A stretch of 64,000 nt of DNA from Phragmites australis (taxonomy: Eukaryota; Streptophyta; Magnoliopsida; Poales; Poaceae). Position numbers and translations under genes: made by a program. Under the pieces are notes generated by a model. That model had not been told where the DNA came from, made no database searches, and worked only from the letters and a program-made list of their open reading frames with translations. Below are positions 1 to 10,559 of this stretch, piece by piece. How positions within the stretch are numbered: the stretch's first letter is position 1; every line of letters begins with the position of its first letter. The stretch is from assembly GCF_958298935.1 (NCBI RefSeq), contig NC_084928.1, positions 18,321,501-18,385,500 of the forward strand. The letters are read 5' to 3'.

Positions 1-232
1 ATCAATACATGTGATGGTTTGTGAATCATTATTGTTCCACATGATGATATGAAACCAAGAACCATTTTAGAATGACATCAAACAATGAGTCTCATGAGCA
101 AGTCACATACTTGCTGATCAATGTCTATAATGGTCATACAAAGAACAAAGTAACAAATTACTCGAGACAACACAAATATAGAAGCGATACAATCATCCCC
201 ATGATCACCTTTATGGCATATCACCAAAAGTT
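1..232 (-). repeat. Copia 3' LTR, U3 part (cut by window edge)
   Basis: Read on the minus strand, the pol 3' end is followed by a purine-rich stretch and then by a sequence starting near 232 that resembles the TGTTGGTGATATGCC start of a grass copia LTR, with the first TG degraded. The rest of the LTR lies left of the window. It does not obviously match the LTR at 14460-15290, so the two ends may not belong to one element. Confidence 0.45.
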
Positions 233-2219
233 TCCTACTTGCACTAGAGCTAGTGACATAGGTATCCAATACCTATTGCTCGATAGTGCACCTTCTTTCA
301 GGTTGTAGGATAAGACAAGCTAATGGATTCAATCCGATAGATATTCAATACCCATTGCATGTATTTACATTACTTCTTCATTCAATTCAAAATGATATAT
401 CCATGCCAAAGTAAATGCTCAAAATTATGGTGGTACCAATGTTCCCAGTGCTCAAGGAATAGGTCTACTATTGATAATAGAGATCCATTCGACTGAACAC
501 ATTGCAAATCACACATAACTCAGAAACTAATTTTCTGATCCAAGCAATCTCTAATGCGACTTCAAAAGCGATGGTGTACTTTGCAATAGTTGTAGAGTAG
601 GCAATGGTTCTTGCATAGAACATTTTAGCTCACCTTTCCATCATTTACATAAAACCAGATTCCACACCATGATTCCTTTGTTGGTTTAAAATCTAGCATC
701 AATGTAACCATTTAGAACGACTTTTTCTTTCCTACAAAAACCATGGTCACATCCTCGTTCTTATTAGTACTAGAGGATTATTTTCCCTGATGACTATCAA
801 CAGGACTCGTGATTGATATCAAGATTTCCCCACTCATCAGGTGTCACAACACACTAAGTCTTGTAAAGACTGACGCTACATAGCATTGGCAAGAAACATT
901 ACTTGGAATCCTGCATATTGAACTATTTCAATACCTTGTCAATGTGCGTTCTTTGGTTTAATCTCATTGACCTTTTTCTGGGCATTTTATTCAGGTTATC
1001 ATGCTCATCAGGTGTCACCACACACTGATTCTTGCAAGTGCCAACACTTTGGCCTCCTTTCATCTATCTCTATAGATCTTTATGCTCTATTTATATGTCT
1101 TTCCCCTAACTTCATCTTAAAACCATTTCTCAATGAAGATTTGAGAAGCTTAATGTATTAGATTGTCATCCCAATCAATAATATGTCATACATATTTATG
1201 AGATCAGAAACCCAAATGTGCTCCAACTAGGCTTGTTGTAAACACAAGGTTCTTGCTCACTCTCAATGGAGTCAAACTCTTTTGGCCATATCATCAAAGT
1301 GAAAAATCCAACTCCGAGATGCTCACCTCAATCGACAAATGGACTTTTGAAGCTTGCATATAGCTCCTCAGTATGTTTAGGATCATCAAAACCTTCAGGC
1401 TATATCACATACACGCCCAACTTAGGTTTCCATTAAGGAAAGCCGTTTTGACATCATAATATACAGCATCGCTAGGATGATCCCGGTAGACTTTAGCATT
1501 GTGATGGGTAATATATTTCATCATAATCAACACTTTGAATTACCATGAAACTTATCACCACCAATCGTGCTATATAGACGTGAACATTTCCATCAGCGTT
1601 TACCCATTTTTCTTAAAACCCAATTACACTCAATAGTTTTTATACCATTAGGTGGATCGACCAAGTTCCAAACTTGGTTTTCTCTCATGGATTATAATTT
1701 GGATCTCATGGCTCCAAGCCATCTCTTAGAGTATGGTCCCGCCATTGCTTCCATATAATCCTTGGGCTCATTATTGTCCAACAATAATATATCGCGCTGC
1801 TCTGTGGTGAGAAACATAAACCTCTCACGTGCATGACTGATCCTTTCTGATTGACATGGGGCTGGCGTCTCCACAATAGGTTCTGCAATATTTTTCATAT
1901 CCAGTTGTGGTTCAGTAGGAGCTGAACTGCTTTATGATGATTCCCAAATCTCTTCCAGTTGCACCGTGCTCCCACTAACTTTCCTTGAGCAAAACTCTCT
2001 CTATAGAAAGACACCATTTCGGGCAACAAACACTTTGCCTTCTCCCCGCTTATAAAAATAAGATCCTTTGGTTTTCCTAGGATACCCCACAAAGAAGCAT
2101 TTATCTGATTGAGAGTGAGCTTGTCGGACGTCAAACATTTTACATAGGTTCCACAACCCCAGATCTTAAGAGAAGACAACACGGGACACTTCTAGGCCTA
2201 TATCTCATATGGCGTCTCC
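233..2219 (-). pseudogene. Ty1/copia pol remnant: integrase C-end, RT, RNase H
   Basis: This is the 3' half of a decayed copia polyprotein on the minus strand. From high to low coordinates it shows the integrase C-terminal region (2182-1895, with LKIWGCGTYVK and DKCLFVGYP-like remnants), the start of the reverse transcriptase (near 1770-1692, EPKDYMEAMAGPYSKRWLGA), the DVKTAFLNGNL motif near 1420-1450, and the RNase H core near 560-610, with a YSTT..AKY-type version of the DSTTEAEY motif. Stops and frameshifts are frequent. The YVDD reverse-transcriptase box is not recognisable where it should be (about 1170-1200). The coding frame continues beyond the CACTA insertion at 11684. This copy cannot encode active enzyme. 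Confidence 0.8.
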
Positions 2220-2222
2220 TTC
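2220..2222. repeat. CACTA target-site duplication, left (TTC)
   Basis: TTC directly precedes the CACTA terminal repeat and recurs at 11681-11683 directly after the other terminal repeat. A 3-bp duplication is the hallmark of CACTA insertion. Confidence 0.85.
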
Positions 2223-2240
2223 CACTACTGCAGAAACCCC
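2223..2240 (+). repeat. CACTA terminal inverted repeat, left
   Basis: An 18-bp terminus starting CACTA, paired with 11663-11680. In this family the TNP2-type transposase cuts at these ends. Confidence 0.85.
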
Positions 2241-2475
2241 CTTCACTGCCGGCTCCAAAACCACCTTCACTGCCAGTTTTGGAGCCGGCAGTGGGCAACG
2301 GGCAGTGATAGTCGTGGACTGTCACTGTCGGCTCAGTGGACCGGTAGTGAAGGGCCTTATCACTGCCGGCTCAAGGATTCAGCCGACAGTGATACCCAAG
2401 GCATCACTGCTGGCTAAATCCTTCAGCCGACAGTGATAAACCTAAAATCACTACCGGCCCTTCAGCCAGCAGTGT
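2241..2475. repeat. CACTA subterminal repeat block, left
   Basis: Contains repeated short motifs in both orientations based on CACTGCCGGCTC and its complement, at least eight partial copies. In En/Spm elements such arrays bind the second element-encoded protein (TNPA in maize) and help pair the ends. Confidence 0.75.
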
Positions 2476-2809
2476 TTTGCCTCTCCTCCCTCCCTTCCTC
2501 CCTCTCTCTATCCTCTTTGTACTCCCTCTCACTTCTCGATCTCTCCGTCTCTCTCTCTCAATACATGCATACAATGATACATATATTTAATGTAAATCAA
2601 TAATAAATGCACCTCATTAATACATAGTAATGAACACATATTTCAAGTCATAGGCATTGACAAACACAATAGTTCTCACAGGTCACCCCCTGAAAAGTCT
2701 CGAGTTCAGCCAGCCCAGTATCCCTCTACCTGTACCTCTACTTCCTCTCCCGCGATGAGGACTGCATCTCCGCACTGTCGACTGTTGGCGTGTGTACATC
2801 CGGGGACGC

Positions 2810-2821
2810 GGGGGGGGGGGG
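2810..2821. repeat. G12 homopolymer
   Basis: A run of twelve G inside the CACTA non-coding region between the left subterminal block and the Transposase_24-type gene. Runs like this are prone to sequencing and assembly length errors. Confidence 0.8.
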
Positions 2822-2869
2822 CAATGGTGGTGGAGCGTTGGACCTGGGCACGCCTGATCGACCGCAGCG

Positions 2870-4340
2870 TCACCTAAGCTCTAGGCTCGCTGGCCTATCA
2901 AAGACATCAAAGTCTGACACCTGAACGCCTCTATGGTTTGAGCCTTCAGCCTCCTCCACAGCACACTGATGGGTCACTCTCTCATCCTCCTCCTCTTGGG
3001 CACGCTTACAGGACGCATCTTCTTGCTCCTCCATAGTGCACAGCTGATGGGCCACCCTCTAATCCTCGTCCAGGGCATGCTTCCTGGCCGCTACTTCTTG
3101 CTCCTCCTTCGCATCATCGCTGGAAGGCCATCCCGTTGACACCAACTTCGCACCATACATAGTAATTCATATCATTCATTAATAAATTGTAATTAATGAC
3201 ATACATTAATATCGTGTCATTTGGCGAATATAATACGTTGTCAAGCCCCTTGGTAGCCTTCCTCCTTGTCACATTCTCTCTACTAGAAGGAATGGTGTCA
3301 TCTGAAGATCTTTGACGCGTGGACGGCATGATCGGTTCATGAAACTTGTCTCTTGGGTTGATAATATGTTCTAAGAAGAACCTGACGATCTGTTCTTGAA
3401 GAGCATGTATTTCTGCAGGTTGTAACGCATTTGTGCATAGTTTCGAGTGCTGCGTTTGGGAATCTCACGCTGCTTGGTATCTCTTTCAACTCTTGTAACT
3501 GTTGACGTCTCCTGGGAATCCAAATTTCCAACCCATCACCCTAATGCCTCGTGTGCGACCATCGTGCTCCTTGTTTCCCAGGGCCAAGGTGAGCTCATCC
3601 CTATCCCTGTCTGGCTTGAAAGAGCCTTGTGAAGACTGCTCGTGGGCTTCCACAAGCTTTTTTTGCAAAATCTTGCGTCGCTTCCAGGTCTTTGGAGGTC
3701 GTAAAGGATAAGCTTCCATTAGACAAGTAAGAATCATCCCTCCCAAGAAGGAAATGTGTCGATCATTTGCTCCAGCCCTCCGTCTCTGGCGTGACACCTA
3801 TCTCTCGCAGTTCATCTAGCTGTTGTTGCCACTGCCTTTCTTTCCTCACGTACCCATGACTACCGACTCTATGGGGGTACAGGTTCTTCTTTGAGTTTGC
3901 TTTGTTCACCTCACTCAACCTCTGTGCTTCTTCCGACAACTTGTACTCCGCAAAGGCTTGCCAATGATCTTCCAGTTGCCACCATTTGTGGAAATCTGGT
4001 GTTGTACCTTTCTTCACATATGTTCTGTTCAGTGTCCCCTTCCAGTTCTTAAATGAAAGGCCCATGATCATTAGCGTCTTACTCTTAATTACTTCCACAT
4101 CTGTCTCTTCAGGGAAGTCAAACTTCTCTAATATCTTGGGCCACAAGATGTCATTCTTGATCGAATCAGGAACCATGTGCGGATCACCTCATTCACCAGT
4201 CCACAATCTATAGCTAATGGGCACGTGATCCTTAACAGCATGCCCACAGACTGACTTGTATGGCCCCAGAACTCTCTCTGGTGCAGTTGGCTCCCTTGCT
4301 GGTGAGACCTCCATGATCACAAATCGTCCCGTAGGCATCT
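2870..4340 (-). pseudogene. CACTA second gene, Transposase_24 / Ptta-En-Spm type
   Basis: This minus-strand gene matches the plant transposase family (Ptta/En/Spm, Transposase_24) that accompanies TNP2 in grass CACTA elements. The clearest part is 4176-3763: a 137-residue stretch with the DFPEETDVEVIKSKTLMIMG and SFKNWKGTLNRTYVKKG regions, ending in TPETEGWSK. The family core then continues in another frame at 3797-3486 (ISFLGG; DELTLALGNKEHDGRTRG), so a frameshift lies near 3770-3790. Coiled, glutamine-rich and glutamate-rich tails follow at 3531-3337 and 3055-2870 in further frames. The protein would bind element DNA in the nucleus. Exon boundaries are not resolvable by eye and a start is uncertain. 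The copy is probably non-functional. Confidence 0.7.
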
Positions 4341-4842
4341 TCAAGGGACCTCAAACATGATGCCGCTCCTGGGATTGCTCATTGTCATGACCCTCCAGAG
4401 CGTCAAGCATCTGCACAAAAGCAAAAAAACTATTGGAAACCTATACGATAATATGCACAACAGATGCATTCATCTACTTATGAATTACCTCACTGCCTCC
4501 ACATGCATCTATTTGGTCTAGGTTGAGGTAGTGGCTTAGGCTACCTTCTTCAATGTTTGACGGCGGCACTACATCTCCTTCTAACACCTGGCCTGGATTG
4601 GCAATTGGTGATGTCATCACTTCCTGGGAGTTCTGTATAAGCGATTGAGTATTCTACATATAAAGAGCAGAGGAAGGAGGAAGATAGAGATAAAGCCGAT
4701 GAGAGAGGGAGGGAGGTTGTTGAAAGAGTGAGATAACCATGAAGGAATCGATAAGTTACAACCACATTTAACAAAAAAAGTCGCATCTTACAAAGCAAAA
4801 TAGGCATAAAGGTACTAACAGTTGACACATTGATCTTACAAT

Positions 4843-5112
4843 TCATATCATCTTACATAGCAAGATAATGATGATTACAACTAGAACTAGGATTATGACA
4901 TCTTTACACGTGAAATCACATTTCTTATTTTCAAAGTTAGCCAATTTTAGCTCGGCTTGGATGACTTGACTGTTGTATGCCGCAACAGCTTCATGTTTAG
5001 ACTTGTATCCTTTGTAACATGCTCCTTTGAACCCATTAACTTGTGCGTGGCATTCCTCCCAACTGGAGAACACTCCACTTTGCCGACCACGATGAACAAC
5101 ATACCATGTCAT
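4843..5112 (-). CDS. Small protein: RNase H1 N-terminal (viroplasmin-like) domain plus membrane helix
   Basis: An uninterrupted 89-codon ORF starting at ATG 5112-5110 and ending at TGA. Residues 2-47 match the RNase H1 N-terminal / caulimovirus viroplasmin-like fold (Cauli_VI): WYVVHRGRQSGVF, then W17, then GFKGACYKGYKSKHEAVAAY. This domain binds RNA-DNA hybrid or double-stranded RNA in RNase H1. No RNase H catalytic domain follows. Residues 70-87 are instead a strongly hydrophobic helix of Val, Ile and Leu, as in a C-tail-anchored protein. The ORF lies inside the CACTA element, upstream of the Transposase_24-type gene on the same strand, about 0.5 kb from that gene's probable 5' part. It may be a captured host exon or an accessory gene of the family. 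The domain call is firm; function in the element is unknown. Confidence 0.65.
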   Translation of the reverse strand: MTWYVVHRGRQSGVFSSWEECHAQVNGFKGACYKGYKSKHEAVAAYNSQVIQAELKLANFENKKCDFTCKDVIILVLVVIIIILLCKMI

Positions 5113-5260
5113 AGCAATCCTAAATTTCAGAGAATATACAAAAATAATATACTACAAACCACACTAACACCAAAAACTTTTACTGTGAAGAAAATATAGT
5201 GTTACATTACAGCATAGTGGCTCTATCAAATGGCCTTATTAGAACTTCAGTATTGATTGT

Positions 5261-5438
5261 CTGTTTGGAGAGAAAGCATTCTTTTTAAGTTAGCATTTAT
5301 GTGCTAGTCCTACTAGTTCAGAGAGCAGCTTCTCTCAAGATGAGCTGGACGTCCAGCTCATCTTGAGAGAAGCTGCTCTCTGCTAGTAGGACTGGCATAT
5401 AAATGCTAACTTAAGAAGAATGCTTCCTCTCTAAACAG
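5261..5438. repeat. Near-perfect 178-bp inverted repeat (foldback/MITE-like)
   Basis: Two arms of about 90 and 88 bases meet with no spacer at 5350/5351 (GAGCTGGAC|GTCCAGCTC). The arms start CTGTTTGGAGAG and end CTCTCTAAACAG. They match almost base for base apart from a few substitutions and small indels. No clear target duplication is visible, so the family is not assigned. As RNA it would form a long hairpin. Confidence 0.8.
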
Positions 5439-5725
5439 GCCATGTTGAAGCATGCTCAAGCCATATCATCATCGCCACTATATATATTTTCCTATCACCA
5501 TGCCACCCTCTGTACTTCTTCTATTTTTTCTATATGCATGACTCCAGCCTTGTGCAATGCGTACATGAGTAGTATGCAATGCTTGGCAATGTGATAATAG
5601 CATGCATCAAGCAAACATCAGTCACAATTAAATACTTGTGCTATGAAAATAATCAGAATGGATGAAAATAAAATGCATCAGTTAAGAACAAACTGCATCA
5701 AGCAAACTGCCTACTGGTTTTTGAA

Positions 5726-6127
5726 ATGCGAGCACAACATACATGCCCAAATGACCTATCATAGCCAAGGTTGGCAAGCAATCAACACTGTGAAAAGGGA
5801 CCTGATTTGATACCAATTCGATCTGTTAACAATGAAACTATGATACATTATCATCTAGGTCTACTTCATTAATCACAATGGTGTTTCAGCACAGCTCATA
5901 GATCACCCAATACCAAGTTCTGCCAATGCGAGCGCAACATACATGCCCCAATGACCTTGCTATATATAGCCAAGGTTGGCAAGCAATCAACACTGTGAAA
6001 AGGGACCTGATCTGTTACCAATTTGATCTGTTAACAATGCAACTATGATACATTATCTTCTAGTTCTGCTTCACTAATCACAATGGTGTTTCAGCACAGC
6101 TCATAGTTCACCCATTACCAAGTTCTA
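5726..6127. repeat. Tandem duplication, two copies of a 200-bp unit
   Basis: The block beginning ATGCGAGCACAACATACATG at 5726 recurs 200 bases later (5926) with about 90 percent identity through the CCAAGTTCT end. It is non-coding and lies inside the CACTA element. Confidence 0.8.
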
Positions 6128-6179
6128 AACTAACAGCGGTCGGCGAGGCACCCAATACCAAGGAGGGCAGGGGATTTAC

Positions 6180-6470
6180 CTTTGCTCTATCAATCAATGA
6201 GGCGGGCGGTCGCGGACGACGACGGCATGAGAGCAACGGCGGTGTAGGGGATGAGGGCACAGGGGATGGAGACGGCGACCTCAGCTCCGAGACAGGGACG
6301 GCGGGGCTTCGGGGACGGCGAAGTCAGGGAGGATGCGGCGGGGATGGCGACATCGGGGAGGATGCGGCAGGGACAGCGATGTCAGGGAGGAGCCGACGGT
6401 GTCGAGGAGGCGGCGTTGTCATGGAGGGCACAGGCAGGGCTCAATTTTTCTAAGTGTCAGAGGGTGGGCA
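6180..6470. other. GC-rich segment inside CACTA, no supported gene
   Basis: A run rich in GGCGACG and GGGACGG words with stop-free frames on the plus strand, caused by composition. It resembles the GC-rich blocks often found next to subterminal repeats in grass CACTA elements. No protein family was recognised. Confidence 0.4.
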
Positions 6471-6489
6471 TCGAGCGATATAATATAGG

Positions 6490-6700
6490 GGAGGGCTTTC
6501 ACTGCCGGCTCAATTCGAGCACTGGCAGTGAAGGTATTCACTGCCAGCTCAATATAACGACCGGCAGCGAAAGTACCGCCGGCAATGAAAGGGTACCTTC
6601 ACTGCTGGCTCAATATGACGACAGGCAGTGAAAGGGTACTTTCACTGCCAACCCAATAACTTCACCGGCAGTGAAACCCCTTTCCCTGCTGGTGGCTTGG
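6490..6700. repeat. Internal CACTA-type subterminal repeat block
   Basis: Repeated CACTGCCGGCTC-like motifs in opposed pairs, the same kind as at the two termini, but in the middle of the element between the two gene groups. No CACTA terminus was found beside it. Confidence 0.7.
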
Positions 6701-6724
6701 GGTGCAAAAAAAATTTCAAAGTTT

Positions 6725-6800
6725 CGCGCCCGCGCGAAGAGACTCAAACCCACGACCTGCATAAGTAAGACCGAACAAACCGTTGCGCTACTCAAGTGAT
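6725..6800 (-). other. tRNA-like A-box/B-box sequence
   Basis: Read on the minus strand, TAGCGCAACGG fits an RNA polymerase III A box, and GGGTTTGAGTCTC about 31 bases later is close to a B box. The would-be acceptor and T stems do not pair well, so this is not a functional tRNA. It may be a tRNA- or SINE-derived fossil. Confidence 0.35.
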
Positions 6801-7290
6801 TTCGATTTAATTTGTAGTATCTATACTTATAACACTCTGTTGACCTAAAATCCTAATACATATTTATTTAAATTTGAACTTGCTATATACCAAACTTATG
6901 TTTTGTATATACCTAAATTTCCTAGTTCAATTTTCTAATACAATAAATAAATAAAATAAAATATGTTCATAACTATAGGTAATTCAATATAAATTGAAAA
7001 TAAATATGCTCATAACTATAGGTAATTCATTAAAAATTGAAAATAAATATGCTCATAACTGTAGGTAATTCATTAAAAATAAAAAAATAGTAATACATAG
7101 CAATAGTGCTAGCTTGTGCTATTGCTAATTTATTATTAAAAATCAAAAATCAATATGCTCAATAATAAAGACATCTTCCACCATAAACTAGAAACTGAAG
7201 GTTCCATAACAAAAGTGAGGTATATTAATTGCATCTAAAACAAATTTATACATAGTAATTAATACAATTTAGCTACTTTGTCTTAACAAT
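6800..7290. other. AT-rich non-coding CACTA interior
   Basis: Contains two to three degenerate short repeats of ATATGCTCATAACTATAGGTAATTCA (about 6962-7080). These may be 3' flank or intron remains of the TNP2 gene. Similar words occur at 10860-11060 on the other side of that gene. Confidence 0.5.
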
Positions 7291-10200
7291 TCACCCTTCA
7301 TTATGATCACAGCGTACATAGGGAGGTTCGTCGGTGTCTTCCATGGGACCTAGGTTGACGTCCTCTCCGAAAGGAGGTAGCGTATCGAATTGATTGTAGT
7401 CTTCCTCGTCAACAACATTCTCCACTCTGACAATTCTTCTTTTTCCTTGAAGAACCATGTGGCGCTCCTCCTTGTTAGCCGGATCTAGGTCCTTTACATA
7501 GAAGACTTCCATAACATCGTTCGCAAGTACGAATGGTTGTTCTCTGCATCCAACGAGTTTTTGTCCACTGTAGTCGTACCGTACTTGTCGATCTTCACAC
7601 CCCCTAAGAGTCTGGCCCATTAGCACCAGAGAAGAGGAACCTTTAACACTCCATAGTCGAGCTCCCAGATCTCCTCTACGAATCCGTAGTAGGTCTCCCT
7701 ATTTCCATTGCAGTCGTAGGAACCTATACGGACACCGCTATTTTTCTTGGCGCTCTTATTATCCCGAGCTCTCGTATAAAATAAATAGCCATTTATGTCA
7801 TATCCTTGGAATGTGAGGATTGTAGTTGACGGTCCGTGAGACAACACAGTCAACTGAGCACACTCTATCTACTTATACATCACATGTCTACATAACCAGA
7901 CGCCAAAATGATCTCGGTGCTCTCGTGTCATCCAAACATCGGACTTCCCTGGGTTTATGGTGTGTAGCATCTTCTGGTGTTCTTCAACATATGGGTCCAC
8001 TACAACTGATTGTTACAGAACTGCAAAATGTGCTCGCGTGAATAAAAATGGGGTAGTTAGTGCGGAACGAGTTTGCACCTATCGTCCCTTTCCCTTATAG
8101 CCTCCCCTCATGGTGAGATACAGGCACACAAATCGATTTGAGATTCACGTAGTCGACGCAGAAATCAATGACCTCCTCGGTTCCCCAGCCCTCGGCCACT
8201 GACCGATTTCAGTTTTAAACATATTTCTTTAGAACACCCATGAACCTCTCAAAAGGGTACATATGATGCAGAAACACGGGGCCAAGAATCCGTATCTCTT
8301 TCACAATGTGAACAATGAGATGCACCATGATATCAAAAAACAATGGAGGGAACAACGCCTCAAGCTGGGATAGAGTCTCGACCACGTCTTTCTGCAGCTT
8401 ATCTAGCTTGGTCGGATCGATGGCCTTCTGCGATATCGCGTTGAAGAATGAACACAGCATTATGATTGGGTTTCGGACCTTCGACGGTAGAATACCTCTA
8501 ATTGCAATTGGAAGCATCAGTGTCATCATCACATGACAATCATGAGACTTTATACCAGTTAATTTCAAATCCTTCATGTTTACTAGTCTCTTTATGTTGG
8601 CGGAGTAACCTGATGGAACTTTGATTCCATGCAAGCACTTGCACATTGCAATTTTCTCCGCCTTGCTCATACTATTGCTAGCGGGACTAAGATATTTGTC
8701 ACCTTCTTCCATATCTTCGGGATGTAGATCCTGTCTGAGTTTCAAACATTTTAGGTCCTTCCGTGCTTGGAGTGTATCCATTTTTTTGCCAGGTTTGTCT
8801 AGTAACGTACCAATCAAGCTATCACACACATTTTTCTCAATGTGTATGACATCGATTGCGTGTCGAACCACCAAATCCGGCCAATAAGCTAAGTCATAAA
8901 AAAAGATTTCTTTTTTAACATAGGAGCTCTAAGATTAGATTTGGGAACCGGTGTACTCCCGCATCCCTTTCCAAGGATAACCCTAAGTCCCTTTACCGTG
9001 TCATATACCTGTCTCCCAATGCGATGCTTAGGAGGTGATCGAGTCTCAACTTTCCCATCAAAAGCTCTCCTGTTGATGCGGTACGGGTGATTCTTGTGAA
9101 GAAATTTACGATGACCTTGGTACACCATTTTTCGGTTATTCTTCAGCCACAAGCTCTCTGTTTCATCCAAACAATACACGGATGCACAGTAGCCTTTGAC
9201 AGTCTGGCCTGATAGGTTGCCAAGGGCAGGCCAATCCTAGATTATTACAAACAACATTGCGCGAAGGGTGAAGTTCTCTCGTTTGTATGCATCCCATACC
9301 TGCACACCATCGTTCCACAGTATTACAAGATCTTTCTTTAATGGTTTCAGGCATACATCGATATTGTTGCCAGGTTGCCACGACCCTGGTATCAGCACCA
9401 GCATCATAATGTACTTTCGCTTCATACACAACCAAGGAGGAAGGTTGTAGATACATAGAGTCACAGGCCAAGTGCTATGACTACTACTCATGTTGCTGAA
9501 TGGATTCATCCCATCCGTACTCAACCCAAATCTTATATTCCTCACATGTTCTGCAAAGGGCTCCTTGTATTTCCTATCGATGTTTCTCCACTACGTAGAA
9601 TCAGCGGGGTGTCTCAACATTCCATCATCCTTGCGCTCCTCGGCGTGCCACCGCAATAGTTTGGCATGCCTTTTGTTCGCAAATAAACGCTCCAACCGGG
9701 GGACTATAGGAAAATACCACATCACCTTGATGGGAGGCATTTTATTCTTTCCTTCACCATCGATATTATCATGGTCACGCTTGTACCATGATGCACCACA
9801 TACGAGACATGCTTCCAAGTCTGCACGCTCTCTGCGATACAACATGCAATCGTTTGGACATGCATGTATTTTCTGCACTTCCAACCCCAATGGGCACACA
9901 ACCTGCTATGTGTTTTCTGGTAGCACATTTCACTTTGGAAGTAATTTCTGCAAGAACAGTAACAACTCTGTGAAGCTTGTATCAGACCACCTATTGCTTG
10001 CCTTCAATTGTAGCAGTGAAAGCACAGTACGCAACTTTGTGTACTACCTCTCGCAGCTCGGGAACAACGGTGTTTTAGAGTCCTCTACCATACGCTGGAA
10101 CTTTCAAAACTCTCTTTCATTGGTGAAGTTTCCCTTCCCATCGCGCAACATCTACTCCAGATCATCGGTGTCAGCATCAACCAACATCTCCTCTAGATCA

Positions 10201-10552
10201 TCGTCGACCAACGTATATTCGGCAGGGGGCATATCGGTGTATTCGTCAGCCAGCATATCGGTGCACAAGTCTTCGTCTTCTCTGCCAATGTATTGCCCTT
10301 CCTTTACGATCTCAGCTTCACTGTGCTCGGTCCAACGAGTATAGCCAGGCATAAAGCCCCTTGGCATCAAGTGGGAATGTATCTGCTGGCTGGCGGAAAA
10401 CTGCTTCTTGTTCTCACAATCGACACATGGACAGCACATGTATTGAGACTGCGTATTTGACTTGTGCATCCGGCTTGTACCAGGAAATAATCTACGTCGT
10501 TCTTGTACTCTGCGCTCACACGGCTCGCATCGTACATCCATATTCTGTCCAT
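7291..10552 (-). pseudogene. TNP2-type CACTA transposase (Transposase_21, DUF4218, DUF4216), broken
   Basis: This minus-strand gene has the full domain order of a plant TNP2/TNPD transposase. The start is MDRIWMYDASRVSAEYKNDVDYF at 10552. The frame changes near 10470 to reach the N-terminal zinc-type region (CCPCVDCENKK, IHSHLMPRGFMPGYTRW). The Transposase_21 core follows at 9899-9240 (GLSTDGMNPFSN, STWPVTLCIYNLPPWLCMK). A TAG stop lies near 9237, and the frame continues with LGNLSGQTVKGY into 9179-8889. DUF4218 occupies 8874-8215 as a clean 219-residue stretch (HVMMTLMLPIAIRGILP, FDIMVHLIVHIVKEI, YPFERFMGVLKKYV). DUF4216 is at 7853-7620, followed by the C-terminal tail at 7626-7291. In the family this protein binds the ends and cuts DNA. 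At least one frameshift and one or more stops make this copy inactive. Confidence 0.85.
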
Positions 10553-10559
10553 CTATAAT

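Noticed and set aside
3502..3711. Plus-strand ORF over the Transposase_24-type gene
   Set aside because: It is a shadow of the minus-strand DELTLALGNKEH region.
6251..6631. 126-codon GC-rich ORF as a gene
   Set aside because: Its composition is repetitive (GGGACGG-type) and it runs into the subterminal repeats. No domain was seen.
6725..6800. Functional tRNA gene
   Set aside because: The A and B boxes fit, but acceptor and T-stem pairing is poor.
9490..10344. 284-codon plus-strand ORF
   Set aside because: It is antisense to the TNP2 transposase domains, which explain the conserved minus-strand sequence.
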